Positions 1-5,232 of a DNA stretch of 5,232 bases are shown in pieces. The stretch spans positions 1 through 5,232 of the forward strand of contig JADGOK010000093.1 of assembly GCA_017882985.1 (NCBI GenBank), in the 5' to 3' direction. The position numbers were made by a program, and so were the translations under genes. This DNA comes from Acidimicrobiales bacterium. GTDB lineage: Bacteria > Actinomycetota > Acidimicrobiia > Acidimicrobiales > RAAP-2. Position 1 is the first letter of the stretch. Each line of letters opens with the position of its first letter. A model generated the notes under the pieces. It made no database searches, had not been told where the DNA came from, and saw only the letters and a program-made list of their open reading frames with translations.

Positions 1-397
1 CGGTCGCTTGCGACGAGAGGGCGTCCATGTACTGCGCGCGCGAAATTCGCGGCAGAAGGTCGAACGACAGGATTGTCACGCGACGATCGTTCAACGCCCT
101 CACGACGTCGATCGCGAGGAGCGGAGAGAGAAACGACAGGTGCAGCGATCCTTCGGGCACGAGGGCTGTTTCTTCAAGCGTCGGCGGATTCACGCGCAGG
201 TTGACCTCACCCGTCGGCGCGTCGCTCACGGTGGCGCCGACGGCCTCGTAGGCCTGGTCACTGAAGTGAGCCCGCTCTCCGGCGCCGCGCTGCACGACCA
301 CGTCCCAACCGTCGCCCACGAGCGCCTTCACGGCGTCAGGCGTTAACGCGACCCGGGTTTCACCGGCTCGCGACTCCTTATAGAGCGCAATTTTCAT
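1..397 (-). CDS. pntA: NAD(P) transhydrogenase subunit alpha, N-terminal part (cut by window edge)
   Basis: This is the first 132 codons of a proton-translocating NAD(P)+ transhydrogenase alpha subunit, which binds NAD(H) and passes hydride to NADP+ bound on the beta subunit, driven by the proton gradient. The visible part is the N-terminal half of the AlaDh/PNT fold. It opens with MKIALYKES, then GETRVALTP at residues 12-20, a glycine-rich stretch (RGAGERAHFSD, 37-47), and SRAQYMDALSSQAT at 119-132. The last motif corresponds to SRAQSLDALSSMAN in E. coli PntA and separates transhydrogenases from alanine dehydrogenases, which share the N-terminal fold. The ATG is well fixed: an in-frame TAG lies 12 bases upstream and no other start fits. 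There is no Shine-Dalgarno sequence. The usual partners (a small membrane alpha subunit and pntB) would lie off the left edge. Whether this is the short (about 370 residue) or long alpha form cannot be seen. A TTA codon occurs at position 18. Confidence 0.93.
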   Translation of the reverse strand, partial: MKIALYKESRAGETRVALTPDAVKALVGDGWDVVVQRGAGERAHFSDQAYEAVGATVSDAPTGEVNLRVNPPTLEETALVPEGSLHLSFLSPLLAIDVVRALNDRRVTILSFDLLPRISRAQYMDALSSQAT

Positions 398-403
398 GTC
401 ACA

Positions 404-409
404 TTTCTA
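404..409 (-). promoter_or_regulatory. Possible weak -10 element for a leaderless pntA transcript
   Basis: Read on the minus strand this is TAGAAA, ending six bases before the pntA ATG. That is the distance expected if transcription starts at the start codon. It matches TATAAT at four of six positions, and no convincing -35 hexamer is present 16-18 bases further upstream. The absence of a Shine-Dalgarno sequence supports a leaderless reading, but the match is weak. Confidence 0.25.
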
Positions 410-442
410 GCAGCCTGACTACGCGTGCTTTCCCAGAAGCGG

Positions 443-458
443 AGTGACAAACGTCACG
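443..458. promoter_or_regulatory. CRP/FNR-type palindrome upstream of pntA
   Basis: The sequence is AGTGACAAACGTCACG: GTGA, six bases, TCAC, the core of the CRP/GlxR consensus TGTGA-N6-TCACA, with only the two outermost bases differing. It is a perfect inverted repeat over 444-457. It overlaps a second perfect repeat, CGTCA-N4-TGACG (452-465), so TGAC-type half-sites recur every 8 bases at 445, 453 and 461. The core lies 47 to 60 bases upstream of the pntA ATG, a plausible position for an activator. It is not followed by a T-run, so it does not look like an intrinsic terminator for the upstream hydrolase gene, although it could form a small hairpin. The regulator is not in the window. Confidence 0.4.
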
Positions 459-465
459 AATGACG

Positions 466-1290
466 CTACGAACGCTGAAGAAATCTCACAATCTCTTGGG
501 CAACCTCACGGGGCGCGTCGATCGGCAGCCAGTGTCCCAAATCCTCAAGACGAACAAAATCGAATCCGTTCACGCAGTAGTCACGCGAGCCGGTCATCTG
601 GCGTTCACCCAGTGCGAGGTCGCCGCTCGACCAGATACCGAGCGTTGGCGCGAGGATCGGGGGCAGCCCCGGCGGATCCTTGACGAATGACTCGGGCGGG
701 ATATTTCGTCGGTACCACAGGAGATGCGTGGTCATCTGTCCGTCGCGTTCGAGCTCCTCGATAATCTCGTTGACGCGCGGGTGACGCATCCACACGTGCA
801 TCGCCTCGTAATTGTTCTTTCGCAAGAACGCCTCGCCCAGCCCCTCGTGGGCGAAGAGCAGCGTGTACCAGCTCTTCAGTTGCTGCTCGAGCCCCGCCGA
901 GCGAAACGACGTCGGATGACCCACCGACAAGACAACGAGCCGCTCGATTCGCTGTGGCAGATACGCGGCGCAGACCCACGCGAGATTCGCGCCCCAGTCG
1001 TGGCCGACGAGCGTCACTCGGTCCGCGCCGACGGCGTCGATGACGCACAGGACGTCGTGGACCAAGAGGCGCATGGCGTACTGGGAGGCCTCGGTCGGCT
1101 TGGAGCTTTGTCCGCAGCCGCGAAGATCGGGCACGACCACCCGGTAACCGGCCGCGAGAAGTTCGACCCCGACGTCGTCCCAGAGCGCCGACGTGTCCGG
1201 CCAGCCGTGTAAGAGCACCACGGTGGGCCCCTCTCCGGCGACGAGCACCGACAACGTGACGTCGCCGTTGTGAACCAGGACCCGCTCCAT
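466..1290 (-). CDS. Alpha/beta-hydrolase, soluble epoxide hydrolase type
   Basis: This is a 274-residue alpha/beta-hydrolase with a complete epoxide-hydrolase active-site set. The oxyanion-hole motif HGWPD is at residues 28-32. The nucleophile elbow GHDWGA at 96-101 has Asp98 rather than Ser as nucleophile. The charge-relay acid is probably Asp224 in WSSGD, and the general base is His253 in GHWLPIDAP. Two tyrosines that could polarise the epoxide ring sit in the cap region: Tyr143-type in SWYTLLF (Tyr142) and Tyr193 in WYRRN. Such enzymes open epoxides to vicinal diols in the cytoplasm through a covalent Asp ester. Haloalkane and fluoroacetate dehalogenases share the Asp elbow, but the two cap tyrosines favour an epoxide hydrolase; the substrate cannot be read. 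I prefer the ATG at 1290 over the GTG one codon upstream because a TACCGT box lies exactly 7 bases before it. The gene is divergent from ogt and lies 68 bases upstream of pntA on the same strand. Confidence 0.88.
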   Translation of the reverse strand: MERVLVHNGDVTLSVLVAGEGPTVVLLHGWPDTSALWDDVGVELLAAGYRVVVPDLRGCGQSSKPTEASQYAMRLLVHDVLCVIDAVGADRVTLVGHDWGANLAWVCAAYLPQRIERLVVLSVGHPTSFRSAGLEQQLKSWYTLLFAHEGLGEAFLRKNNYEAMHVWMRHPRVNEIIEELERDGQMTTHLLWYRRNIPPESFVKDPPGLPPILAPTLGIWSSGDLALGERQMTGSRDYCVNGFDFVRLEDLGHWLPIDAPREVAQEIVRFLQRS

Positions 1291-1297
1291 CACCGCG

Positions 1298-1303
1298 ACG
1301 GTA
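1298..1303 (-). promoter_or_regulatory. Likely -10 element of a leaderless hydrolase promoter
   Basis: Read on the minus strand this is TACCGT, fitting the actinobacterial TAnnnT -10 pattern, with exactly seven bases to the ATG at 1290. That is the geometry of leaderless transcripts starting at the A of the start codon. No Shine-Dalgarno sequence precedes the gene, and no good -35 hexamer is visible. The same TAnnnT-7-ATG spacing recurs at the gene starting at 3026. Confidence 0.42.
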
Positions 1304-1322
1304 CACCGAGTAGACCTTGAGT

Positions 1323-1793
1323 ATGGAACTTTTTCGCGCCAAGGTCGACTCGCCCGTCGGGGACTGGGGCGTTGAGGGCAACTCCAAAGTCATCACCCGT
1401 ATCTATCTGCCGAGCGAACCCGGTCCGGTGTCGCGCGGCGTCGCACCCAAGGCCGTGCAGGTCGCCGTGCAGCAGTTGACCGAGTATCTCTCGGGCAAGC
1501 GCAAGCATTTCCACGTCGCGCTCGTGCACGTCCCGGCGACACCGTTCCAAATCGAGGTCTGGGAAGCGCTCAACGAGATCCCCTTCGGCGAGGTCCGTAC
1601 CTACGCTGAAGTGGCTGAGGCGATCGGGCGTCCCCGGGCCATGCGCGCCATCGGTAACGCCAACCACGTGAACCCGTGGCCGGTGATCGTGCCCTGTCAC
1701 CGCGTCGTCGCCCGACACGGCATCGGTGGTTACGGCGGCGGCATCGACGTGAAGCGATTCCTGCTCGCGCTCGAAGGCGTCACCTACGACTGA
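1323..1793 (+). CDS. ogt: Methylated-DNA--protein-cysteine S-methyltransferase (O6-alkylguanine-DNA alkyltransferase)
   Basis: This 156-residue protein is a suicide DNA-repair protein that moves the alkyl group from O6-alkylguanine (and O4-alkylthymine) to its own cysteine. The active-site block NPWPVIVPCHRVV at residues 117-129 contains acceptor Cys125 with the usual PCHRV context. The DNA-binding part precedes it: FGEVRTYAEVAEAIGRP (88-104), with Tyr94 for phosphate rotation and Arg108 in RAIGNA as the probable arginine finger. GGYGGG (135-140), then Lys144 and LLALE, complete the C-terminal signature. The N-terminal ribonuclease-H-like domain is short but intact, and the length is normal for Ogt. 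There is no Ada-type N-terminal regulatory domain. ATG at 1323 is chosen; an in-frame TAG at 1311 leaves only a TTG two codons upstream as an alternative. No Shine-Dalgarno sequence is present. It is the only plus-strand gene, divergent from the hydrolase and overlapping the convergent membrane-protein gene by 10 bases. Confidence 0.96.
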   Translation: MELFRAKVDSPVGDWGVEGNSKVITRIYLPSEPGPVSRGVAPKAVQVAVQQLTEYLSGKRKHFHVALVHVPATPFQIEVWEALNEIPFGEVRTYAEVAEAIGRPRAMRAIGNANHVNPWPVIVPCHRVVARHGIGGYGGGIDVKRFLLALEGVTYD

Positions 1794-2263
1794 GTTGGCT
1801 CGGAACGATCCACGCGGTCGGGAATCGGCAATCGGCGCACGGAAATGGGGTCGCCGCCGTTGGTGATCGCGCTGCCCAGCCGTCGTACGACGTGGTGCGC
1901 TATCCAAAAGAGCAGCAGCGCCGACGGAACCTCGACGGCCAGCACGAGAAAACTCTGCGAGATCTCGTCGTAGCGCGCGGTCGTGACGTCGAACCACGCG
2001 TCGACCAACAACAACGTCCCCGCGGCGCACGAGAAGAGGATGAGCACCGCTCGACGTCGCCAGGCGGCCCACGCCGCGAGTAGCAACATCACGACCTGGG
2101 CGCTGTCGAGACCGACCCACGCGAGGTCCCAATGATTTGCGGTGTAGTGGCGAGGAAGTCGCCAACCGAGGTAGACGGTCCACGCGGTCTCGAGCAGTGC
2201 GCCCGTCGTCAGCAGGGTGAGCACGAGTTCGCGGGAAAGTTGAGCGCGCCTCGGCAGAGACAT
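1784..2263 (-). CDS. Four-helix integral membrane protein of unknown function
   Basis: This 159-residue protein has four hydrophobic segments at about residues 13-33, 47-68, 72-91 and 104-125. The arginine-rich N-terminus and the Arg/His-bearing C-terminal tail suggest both ends are cytoplasmic. Conserved-looking polar patches are GWRLPRHYTANHWDLAW at 33-49 and VDAWFDVTTA at 87-96. From memory, proteins with this HWD-AWVG-D and DAWFD pattern are common uncharacterised membrane proteins of Actinomycetota; no biochemical role is known to me. It starts 4 bases after the stop of the SCO6745-like gene without a Shine-Dalgarno sequence, so it is probably co-transcribed and translationally coupled to it. 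Its last three codons and stop overlap the end of ogt on the opposite strand. The tail after residue 130 is polar and Pro/Arg/Asp rich, probably disordered. It could be a small transporter, a chaperone or a sensor partner; nothing here decides. Confidence 0.85.
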   Translation of the reverse strand: MSLPRRAQLSRELVLTLLTTGALLETAWTVYLGWRLPRHYTANHWDLAWVGLDSAQVVMLLLAAWAAWRRRAVLILFSCAAGTLLLVDAWFDVTTARYDEISQSFLVLAVEVPSALLLFWIAHHVVRRLGSAITNGGDPISVRRLPIPDRVDRSEPTQS

Positions 2264-2267
2264 CAGA

Positions 2268-3026
2268 CTAACTAGTGACCGCTACCGGCTCGGACAACGC
2301 CGCGAACATCGCCAGCGTGCCGTCGGCCAGTCGCTGACGTTCGTCGCTGGAGAGAACGGCGAAGTAGTCCGCCATGCGCTGCGACGTCACTTGCTCGGCT
2401 TCAATCTTCTTCGCCGCGAGCTCGGGTGTCACGGGCGGTACGTCCTCGTCGCTGTAGCCGTGGAGCTTGAACACGGAGTCGTCTTGCAAGTAGCAGGCCT
2501 CGAGCGGCGTCAGGCCGACCTCTCGGACGGCGTCGATGTGGGCTCCTCCGCGCAGTTCGCGAAGCAGAATCGTGCCGAGGTACGCGGCGTGGACCGCGCT
2601 CACTGGTGCCGGATACTGGAGATAACCGGTCGCGAGCAGATGGTGACCGGGCTCGGCCTGGCTCGTCACCCGGCGCGCCAGGGCGCCGAAGTCCGCGAGC
2701 ACGTCAACGTCGACCGCGCCGAAAGTGCGATCAGCGAAGGCGTACGCCGCGAGCACGTGTTCCTGCGCGGTCGGCACGGGATCGGCCTTGGCGCGCGCGC
2801 GGTGAAAGAGGAAGTCCATCGTTCGCGGGTGAAAGAACGTGAACGCGCGGTCGACGGTCTCGACGTCAACGTCACCGAGCACCCCGCCGCGACCGAGGCC
2901 GTAGAACTCAAAGACGTTCATCCCGAGCTCCTGCGCGCGCTGCGCGGTGAGTGGATCGAAATAGAAACTCATCCCCAACTTCTGAATCGGGTCCGCGGTC
3001 AGTTCTGAGAGCTCGGAAGATTCCAT
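2268..3026 (-). CDS. SCO6745/HTH_67-like family protein
   Basis: This is a 252-residue soluble, mostly helical protein without signal peptide or membrane segment. I recognise the pattern of the SCO6745 family, described in Pfam as a helix-turn-helix-like family (HTH_67) and found mainly in Actinomycetota. The pattern is an N-terminal YFDPLTAQRAQELGMNVFEF-like helix with a following GRGGVLG loop (22-51), FTFFHPRT (62-69), the hallmark LLRELRGGAHIDAV (154-167), then GLTPLEACYL (171-180). The C-terminal third (about 196-245) is charged and helical. No catalytic residues are obvious, and neither an enzyme role nor DNA binding has been shown to my knowledge. The ATG at 3026 has a TAGAGT box exactly 7 bases upstream and no Shine-Dalgarno sequence; Met19 (GMSFYFD) is a possible later start. 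It follows the sensor kinase by 39 bases and precedes the membrane protein by 4, so the two downstream genes form a unit. Assignment rests on pattern memory only. Confidence 0.7.
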   Translation of the reverse strand: MESSELSELTADPIQKLGMSFYFDPLTAQRAQELGMNVFEFYGLGRGGVLGDVDVETVDRAFTFFHPRTMDFLFHRARAKADPVPTAQEHVLAAYAFADRTFGAVDVDVLADFGALARRVTSQAEPGHHLLATGYLQYPAPVSAVHAAYLGTILLRELRGGAHIDAVREVGLTPLEACYLQDDSVFKLHGYSDEDVPPVTPELAAKKIEAEQVTSQRMADYFAVLSSDERQRLADGTLAMFAALSEPVAVTS

Positions 3027-3033
3027 GAGGTTG

Positions 3034-3039
3034 ACTCTA
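3034..3039 (-). promoter_or_regulatory. Likely -10 element of a leaderless promoter for the SCO6745-like gene
   Basis: Read on the minus strand this is TAGAGT (TAnnnT), with exactly seven bases before the ATG at 3026. A TTGCGT 16 bases further upstream (minus strand, just inside the 39-base gap) could serve as a poor -35. It implies that the pair 3026-1784 can be transcribed independently of the two-component operon in front of it. Confidence 0.45.
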
Positions 3040-3049
3040 CGTCGCGACG
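3040..3049. promoter_or_regulatory. Perfect 10-base palindrome in the promoter spacer
   Basis: CGTCGCGACG reads the same on both strands and abuts the TAGAGT -10 element, falling between it and the possible -35. A repressor site in this position would block the promoter. In GC-rich DNA a 10-base palindrome of this composition can arise by chance, so this is only a candidate. Confidence 0.2.
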
Positions 3050-3065
3050 GGCCAAACGCAACGGG

Positions 3066-4457
3066 TCACGATCGCTGGCCGTCGCGGCGAACGCGCAGCT
3101 CAATCATTGAGCCGCTCGGCACCTCGACGAAGCGAGCCGCGCCGCCGTGGCGCGTGACGATGTCGGTGACGATCGACAGCCCGAGACCGGTGCCCCCCGA
3201 TCGACGGCTTCGCGCGGAGTCCGCTCGAACGAACCGCTGGAAGAAGCGCGTACTCTGCGCCACGTCGATGCCCTCACCGTCGTCGGCGACCGTCACCACA
3301 GCGAAGGCACCGTCGTAGTGCGAATCGAAGCGAAGTTCGTGGGTCGCGTAGCGCGCGGCGTTGTCCACGACGTTACGGATCATCCGTTTGAGCATGGGTG
3401 GGTCGCCCGTCACCCTGGTCGGTTGGACCGTCGAGGTGTCGACGCTCAGTTCACTCATCGCGCGCACGCGCTGGGCCTCTTCGAACAAAAGATCGTCGAG
3501 GTCCACGTCAACACTCACCGTCTCGACTTGATTCTCGTCGTGGCGCGCGAGCCAGAAGAGGTCTTCGATCAGGCCGTCAAGACGTCGGCCTTCACGCGTT
3601 ATGGTCTCGGTTACCTCAGTCCAGTTGACGTTCTTTTGATCGCTCTGGGCCCGTTCGACGGTGGCGAGCAACGTCGTGAGGGGGCTGCGAAGTTCGTGAC
3701 TGGCGTTCGAGACGAACTCCTGCTGAAACCTCGACGCCGCTTCGAGCCGGTCCAGCATGGCGTTGACGGTGCGCGCCATCCGGGCGATCTCGTCGTCGCC
3801 GCCCGTGACCGGCACCCGCTCGGAGAGGTCGCGCGCCGCGATCGCGTCCACGCGACGCCGGATTGATTCCACGGGAGCCAACGCGAGACCGATGCCTAAC
3901 CAGATGAGACCGCCCGACAGCAGTAGCAGCAACGGAAACGAGACGACGACGCTCACGAGCAGGACGCCCTCGCTGTGGGCGATCGGCGTTCCGTAGATAT
4001 AGCCGAAGACAAGTCCGAGTCCTCGACTCGTCGAGATCGACTGCACTTGACCGTCGCTGATCAGCCGCGTCGTACCCGCGGTCGACGACGAACGCACGAT
4101 CGTGAGAGCGAAGCCACTCTTGGCCGTGGCGTCAATGGACCCGTGCGCCAGGACCGGGGCACCGGCGATCGCGGAACTCGCGGCCCACACCTTGGTCCCC
4201 AACGTGTTGGTCACTTGGATCACCACGTCGCCGTGCATCGGCAAGATCACCCCGGCATTACGCGACAGCGTCGTCGTTGCAAAACGCGCTTGGGTCTGAG
4301 CGATGACGTCTTCGATCTGATTGGTCGCCGAGGTCACCAGTGAGCGGTGCACCAGATTCACGAGCGCGACGCCGGTAAAGGCCAGAACGACGGCGATGGA
4401 AATGACGAAGAACAAGGTCAGCCGCGCCCGGATCGACAGCTGACGCCCGCGGCTCAT
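3066..4457 (-). CDS. Two-component sensor histidine kinase (HAMP/HisKA/HATPase_c)
   Basis: This 463-residue membrane kinase is the probable partner of the response regulator just upstream. Order of parts: a short basic cytoplasmic N-terminus; TM1 at about 13-36; an extracytoplasmic sensor region of roughly 37-163 that I cannot assign to a family; TM2 at about 165-194; a HAMP linker at about 190-245; HisKA with SHELRSPL at 253-260, where His254 is the phosphorylation site; and the ATPase domain. The latter shows the N-box RNVVDNAARYA (361-371), G1 DDGEGI (392-397), an F-box RFFQRFVRAD (404-413) and G2 GGTGLGLSIV (421-430). All catalytic boxes are present, so it should be active. The ATG overlaps the regulator stop by one base (TGATG) and has a plausible Shine-Dalgarno sequence, AGAGGA at 4461-4466, the clearest in the window. 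The domain order matches classic OmpR-partner kinases such as the MprB and CssS types. The signal is unknown. Confidence 0.95.
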   Translation of the reverse strand: MSRGRQLSIRARLTLFFVISIAVVLAFTGVALVNLVHRSLVTSATNQIEDVIAQTQARFATTTLSRNAGVILPMHGDVVIQVTNTLGTKVWAASSAIAGAPVLAHGSIDATAKSGFALTIVRSSSTAGTTRLISDGQVQSISTSRGLGLVFGYIYGTPIAHSEGVLLVSVVVSFPLLLLLSGGLIWLGIGLALAPVESIRRRVDAIAARDLSERVPVTGGDDEIARMARTVNAMLDRLEAASRFQQEFVSNASHELRSPLTTLLATVERAQSDQKNVNWTEVTETITREGRRLDGLIEDLFWLARHDENQVETVSVDVDLDDLLFEEAQRVRAMSELSVDTSTVQPTRVTGDPPMLKRMIRNVVDNAARYATHELRFDSHYDGAFAVVTVADDGEGIDVAQSTRFFQRFVRADSARSRRSGGTGLGLSIVTDIVTRHGGAARFVEVPSGSMIELRVRRDGQRS

Positions 4458-5143
4458 CAGTCCTCTCGAACGCTGTAACCCACACCGCGGATCGTGCGGA
4501 TGATTGACGGACTCTCCGCGATGTCAATCTTGCGCCGCAAATAGCCGATGTACACCTCGACGATGTTGGGATCGCCGTCAAACCCGCTCCCCCACACCGT
4601 CTCGAGGATCTCGCTCTTAGCTATCGACACGCCGGTGTTGGTCAACAAGTACTCGAGCAACGCGAATTCGCGCGGCGTAAGGGTCACGTCGCGTCCGTAA
4701 GAGACAACGTGTCGGCGCAGCGGATCGAGCGTGATCGGTCCGACCACGAGTTGCTGGGGACGCTCTCGCTCGTGTCGGCGCAGCAGAGCGTGGATCCTGG
4801 CGATGAGAATCGAGCGTTCGAACGGCTTGCGCAGGAAATCGTCGGCGCCGACGTCGAGCCCCTCGACTTCGTCCATCTCGCCCTCCTTGGCCGTCAGCAT
4901 CAACAGCGGGGTGTGGACGCCCGCGTTGCGCAGGTCGAGACAGACGCTGAAACCGTTTCGCTTGGGCAGCATTATGTCCAGGACGATGACGTCGTAGGCA
5001 CCGTCGCGCGCCGCGAGGAAGCCCGACTCACCGTCGTGGCGCTGGTCGACGTCGAATCCGTCGTCAACCAACAAATCCGCCACCGCTCGCGCGAGGTCGT
5101 GGTCATCTTCGATGACGAGCACTCGGCGGCGTACATCACTCAT
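4457..5143 (-). CDS. OmpR/PhoB-family response regulator
   Basis: This is a 228-residue cytoplasmic transcription regulator. The receiver domain (about 6-120) has the acidic pair Asp13/Asp14 in VIEDDHD, phosphoacceptor Asp56 in VLDIMLP, Thr84 in MLTAKEG, and Lys106 in FLRKPF, so all switch residues are intact. The C-terminal winged helix (about 130-226) carries LTPREFALLEYLL, the recognition region around NIVEVYIGYLRRKI, and the terminal RTIRGVGY wing typical of OmpR/PhoB proteins. Phosphorylation by the adjacent kinase would promote dimer binding to direct-repeat sites. The ATG overlaps the stop of the upstream Rieske-like gene as ATGA, and no Shine-Dalgarno sequence precedes it, so it probably depends on translational coupling. 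The kinase follows with a one-base overlap. I do not assign a gene symbol because OmpR-type regulators are too alike to tell from single-sequence reading. Confidence 0.96.
   Translation of the reverse strand: MSDVRRRVLVIEDDHDLARAVADLLVDDGFDVDQRHDGESGFLAARDGAYDVIVLDIMLPKRNGFSVCLDLRNAGVHTPLLMLTAKEGEMDEVEGLDVGADDFLRKPFERSILIARIHALLRRHERERPQQLVVGPITLDPLRRHVVSYGRDVTLTPREFALLEYLLTNTGVSIAKSEILETVWGSGFDGDPNIVEVYIGYLRRKIDIAESPSIIRTIRGVGYSVRED
4461..4466 (-). promoter_or_regulatory. Shine-Dalgarno sequence for the sensor kinase
   Basis: On the minus strand AGAGGA lies three bases before the kinase ATG, inside the end of the regulator gene. It stands out because most starts in this window lack such a site, and it supports 4457 as the start. 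Confidence 0.5.
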
Positions 5144-5232
5144 TTCAGGTAGAGGTTACCGTCGGACCCTTCGACCACCGTCAACTTGGCCAATCCATGG
5201 GGTGCGGGGCCGTTCATGACCGCACCGGTGTC
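5140..5232 (-). CDS. C-terminal fragment of a Rieske [2Fe-2S]-like protein (cut by window edge)
   Basis: The last 30 codons of a minus-strand gene are visible, ending in TGA at 5142-5140. The peptide begins DTGAVMNGPAPHGLAK and ends DGNLYLK. This matches the end of the Rieske fold: after the second cluster ligand loop (CPCHGSxF, off the edge) these proteins read D-x-x-TG-x-V-x-x-GPA-x-x-x-L followed by a strand and DG-x-LY(L/V). Rieske proteins carry electrons in quinol:cytochrome c reductases, dioxygenase ferredoxins and stand-alone membrane-anchored forms; which type this is cannot be seen. The cluster ligands are outside the window, so the call rests on the tail alone. The stop overlaps the regulator start (ATGA, 4 bases), which argues strongly for one transcript and coupled translation. 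Confidence 0.62.
   Translation of the reverse strand, partial: DTGAVMNGPAPHGLAKLTVVEGSDGNLYLK

Noticed and set aside
1..397. Alanine dehydrogenase instead of transhydrogenase for the left-edge gene
   Set aside because: Both share the N-terminal fold, but SRAQYMDALSSQAT at residues 119-132 is the transhydrogenase pattern.
444..457. GTGAC-N4-GTCAC as an intrinsic terminator for the hydrolase gene
   Set aside because: It lies just past the hydrolase stop, but on the minus strand the stem is only 5 bases and is followed by TCCGC rather than a T-run.
1299..1308. Short inverted repeat CGGT-AC-ACCG between the divergent hydrolase and ogt genes
   Set aside because: Four-base arms are too short to distinguish from chance in GC-rich DNA, and it overlaps the proposed -10 element.
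605..1396. Long open frame of 263 codons on the minus strand overlapping the hydrolase and ogt
   Set aside because: Arg/Gly/Ala-rich translation with no recognisable motif, out of frame with a hydrolase that has a full catalytic set. It is a GC-rich shadow frame.
1290..2183. Open frame of 297 codons on the minus strand across ogt and the membrane-protein gene
   Set aside because: It lies antisense to ogt with its PCHRV site and in another frame of a credible four-helix protein; its composition is Arg/Asp/His biased.
2391..3008. Open frame of 205 codons on the plus strand opposite the SCO6745-like gene
   Set aside because: It mirrors the minus-strand gene; no start context or known motif. 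Similar plus-strand frames at 724-1212, 3147-3866 and 4709-5152 were rejected for the same reason.
5153..5158. TAACCT on the minus strand as a -10 for the response regulator
   Set aside because: It lies inside the Rieske-like coding end, 9 bases from the ATG, and its nearest TTGACG is 20 bases further upstream, too far for a normal promoter. The ATGA overlap explains expression better.

Overview
The window is GC-rich, gene-dense DNA with little spacing between genes, GTC/GTG/CTC/GCG-rich codon use and few Shine-Dalgarno sequences. Together with an SCO6745-type protein and a four-helix membrane protein of a type seen mainly in Actinomycetota, this points to a free-living actinobacterium. An acidimicrobial-type lineage is possible, but the class is only a guess. 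I see no rRNA, tRNA, CRISPR, insertion sequence, phage or plasmid feature. It reads as ordinary chromosome.

Layout, left to right. (1) The 5' part of a proton-translocating NAD(P) transhydrogenase alpha subunit (pntA) runs off the left edge on the minus strand. (2) A 68-base gap carries a CRP-like palindrome upstream of pntA. (3) An alpha/beta-hydrolase with a complete epoxide-hydrolase catalytic set lies on the minus strand. (4) Divergent from it, with 32 bases between start codons, is an O6-alkylguanine-DNA alkyltransferase (ogt), the only plus-strand gene. (5) ogt converges on, and overlaps by 10 bases, a four-helix membrane protein. (6) That protein follows an SCO6745/HTH_67-like gene with a 4-base gap. 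(7) Upstream of this pair is a two-component system: an OmpR-type response regulator followed by its sensor kinase. (8) The right edge holds the last 30 codons of what looks like a Rieske [2Fe-2S] protein, whose stop overlaps the regulator start.

How the genes may work together. The Rieske-like gene, the response regulator and the kinase are joined by start/stop overlaps (ATGA, then TGATG) and are very probably one transcript, so the two-component system is physically tied to a redox protein. The SCO6745-like gene and the membrane protein form a second unit with a possible leaderless promoter of their own, 39 bases beyond the kinase. The divergent hydrolase/ogt pair combines possible detoxification of electrophilic epoxides with repair of alkylated DNA; that link is inference. 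pntA would supply NADPH from NADH at the cost of proton-motive force.

I did not find a clearly new system. The points most worth a second look are the Rieske-to-two-component coupling, the half-site array in front of pntA, the apparent leaderless promoters, and the hydrolase/ogt divergent pair.
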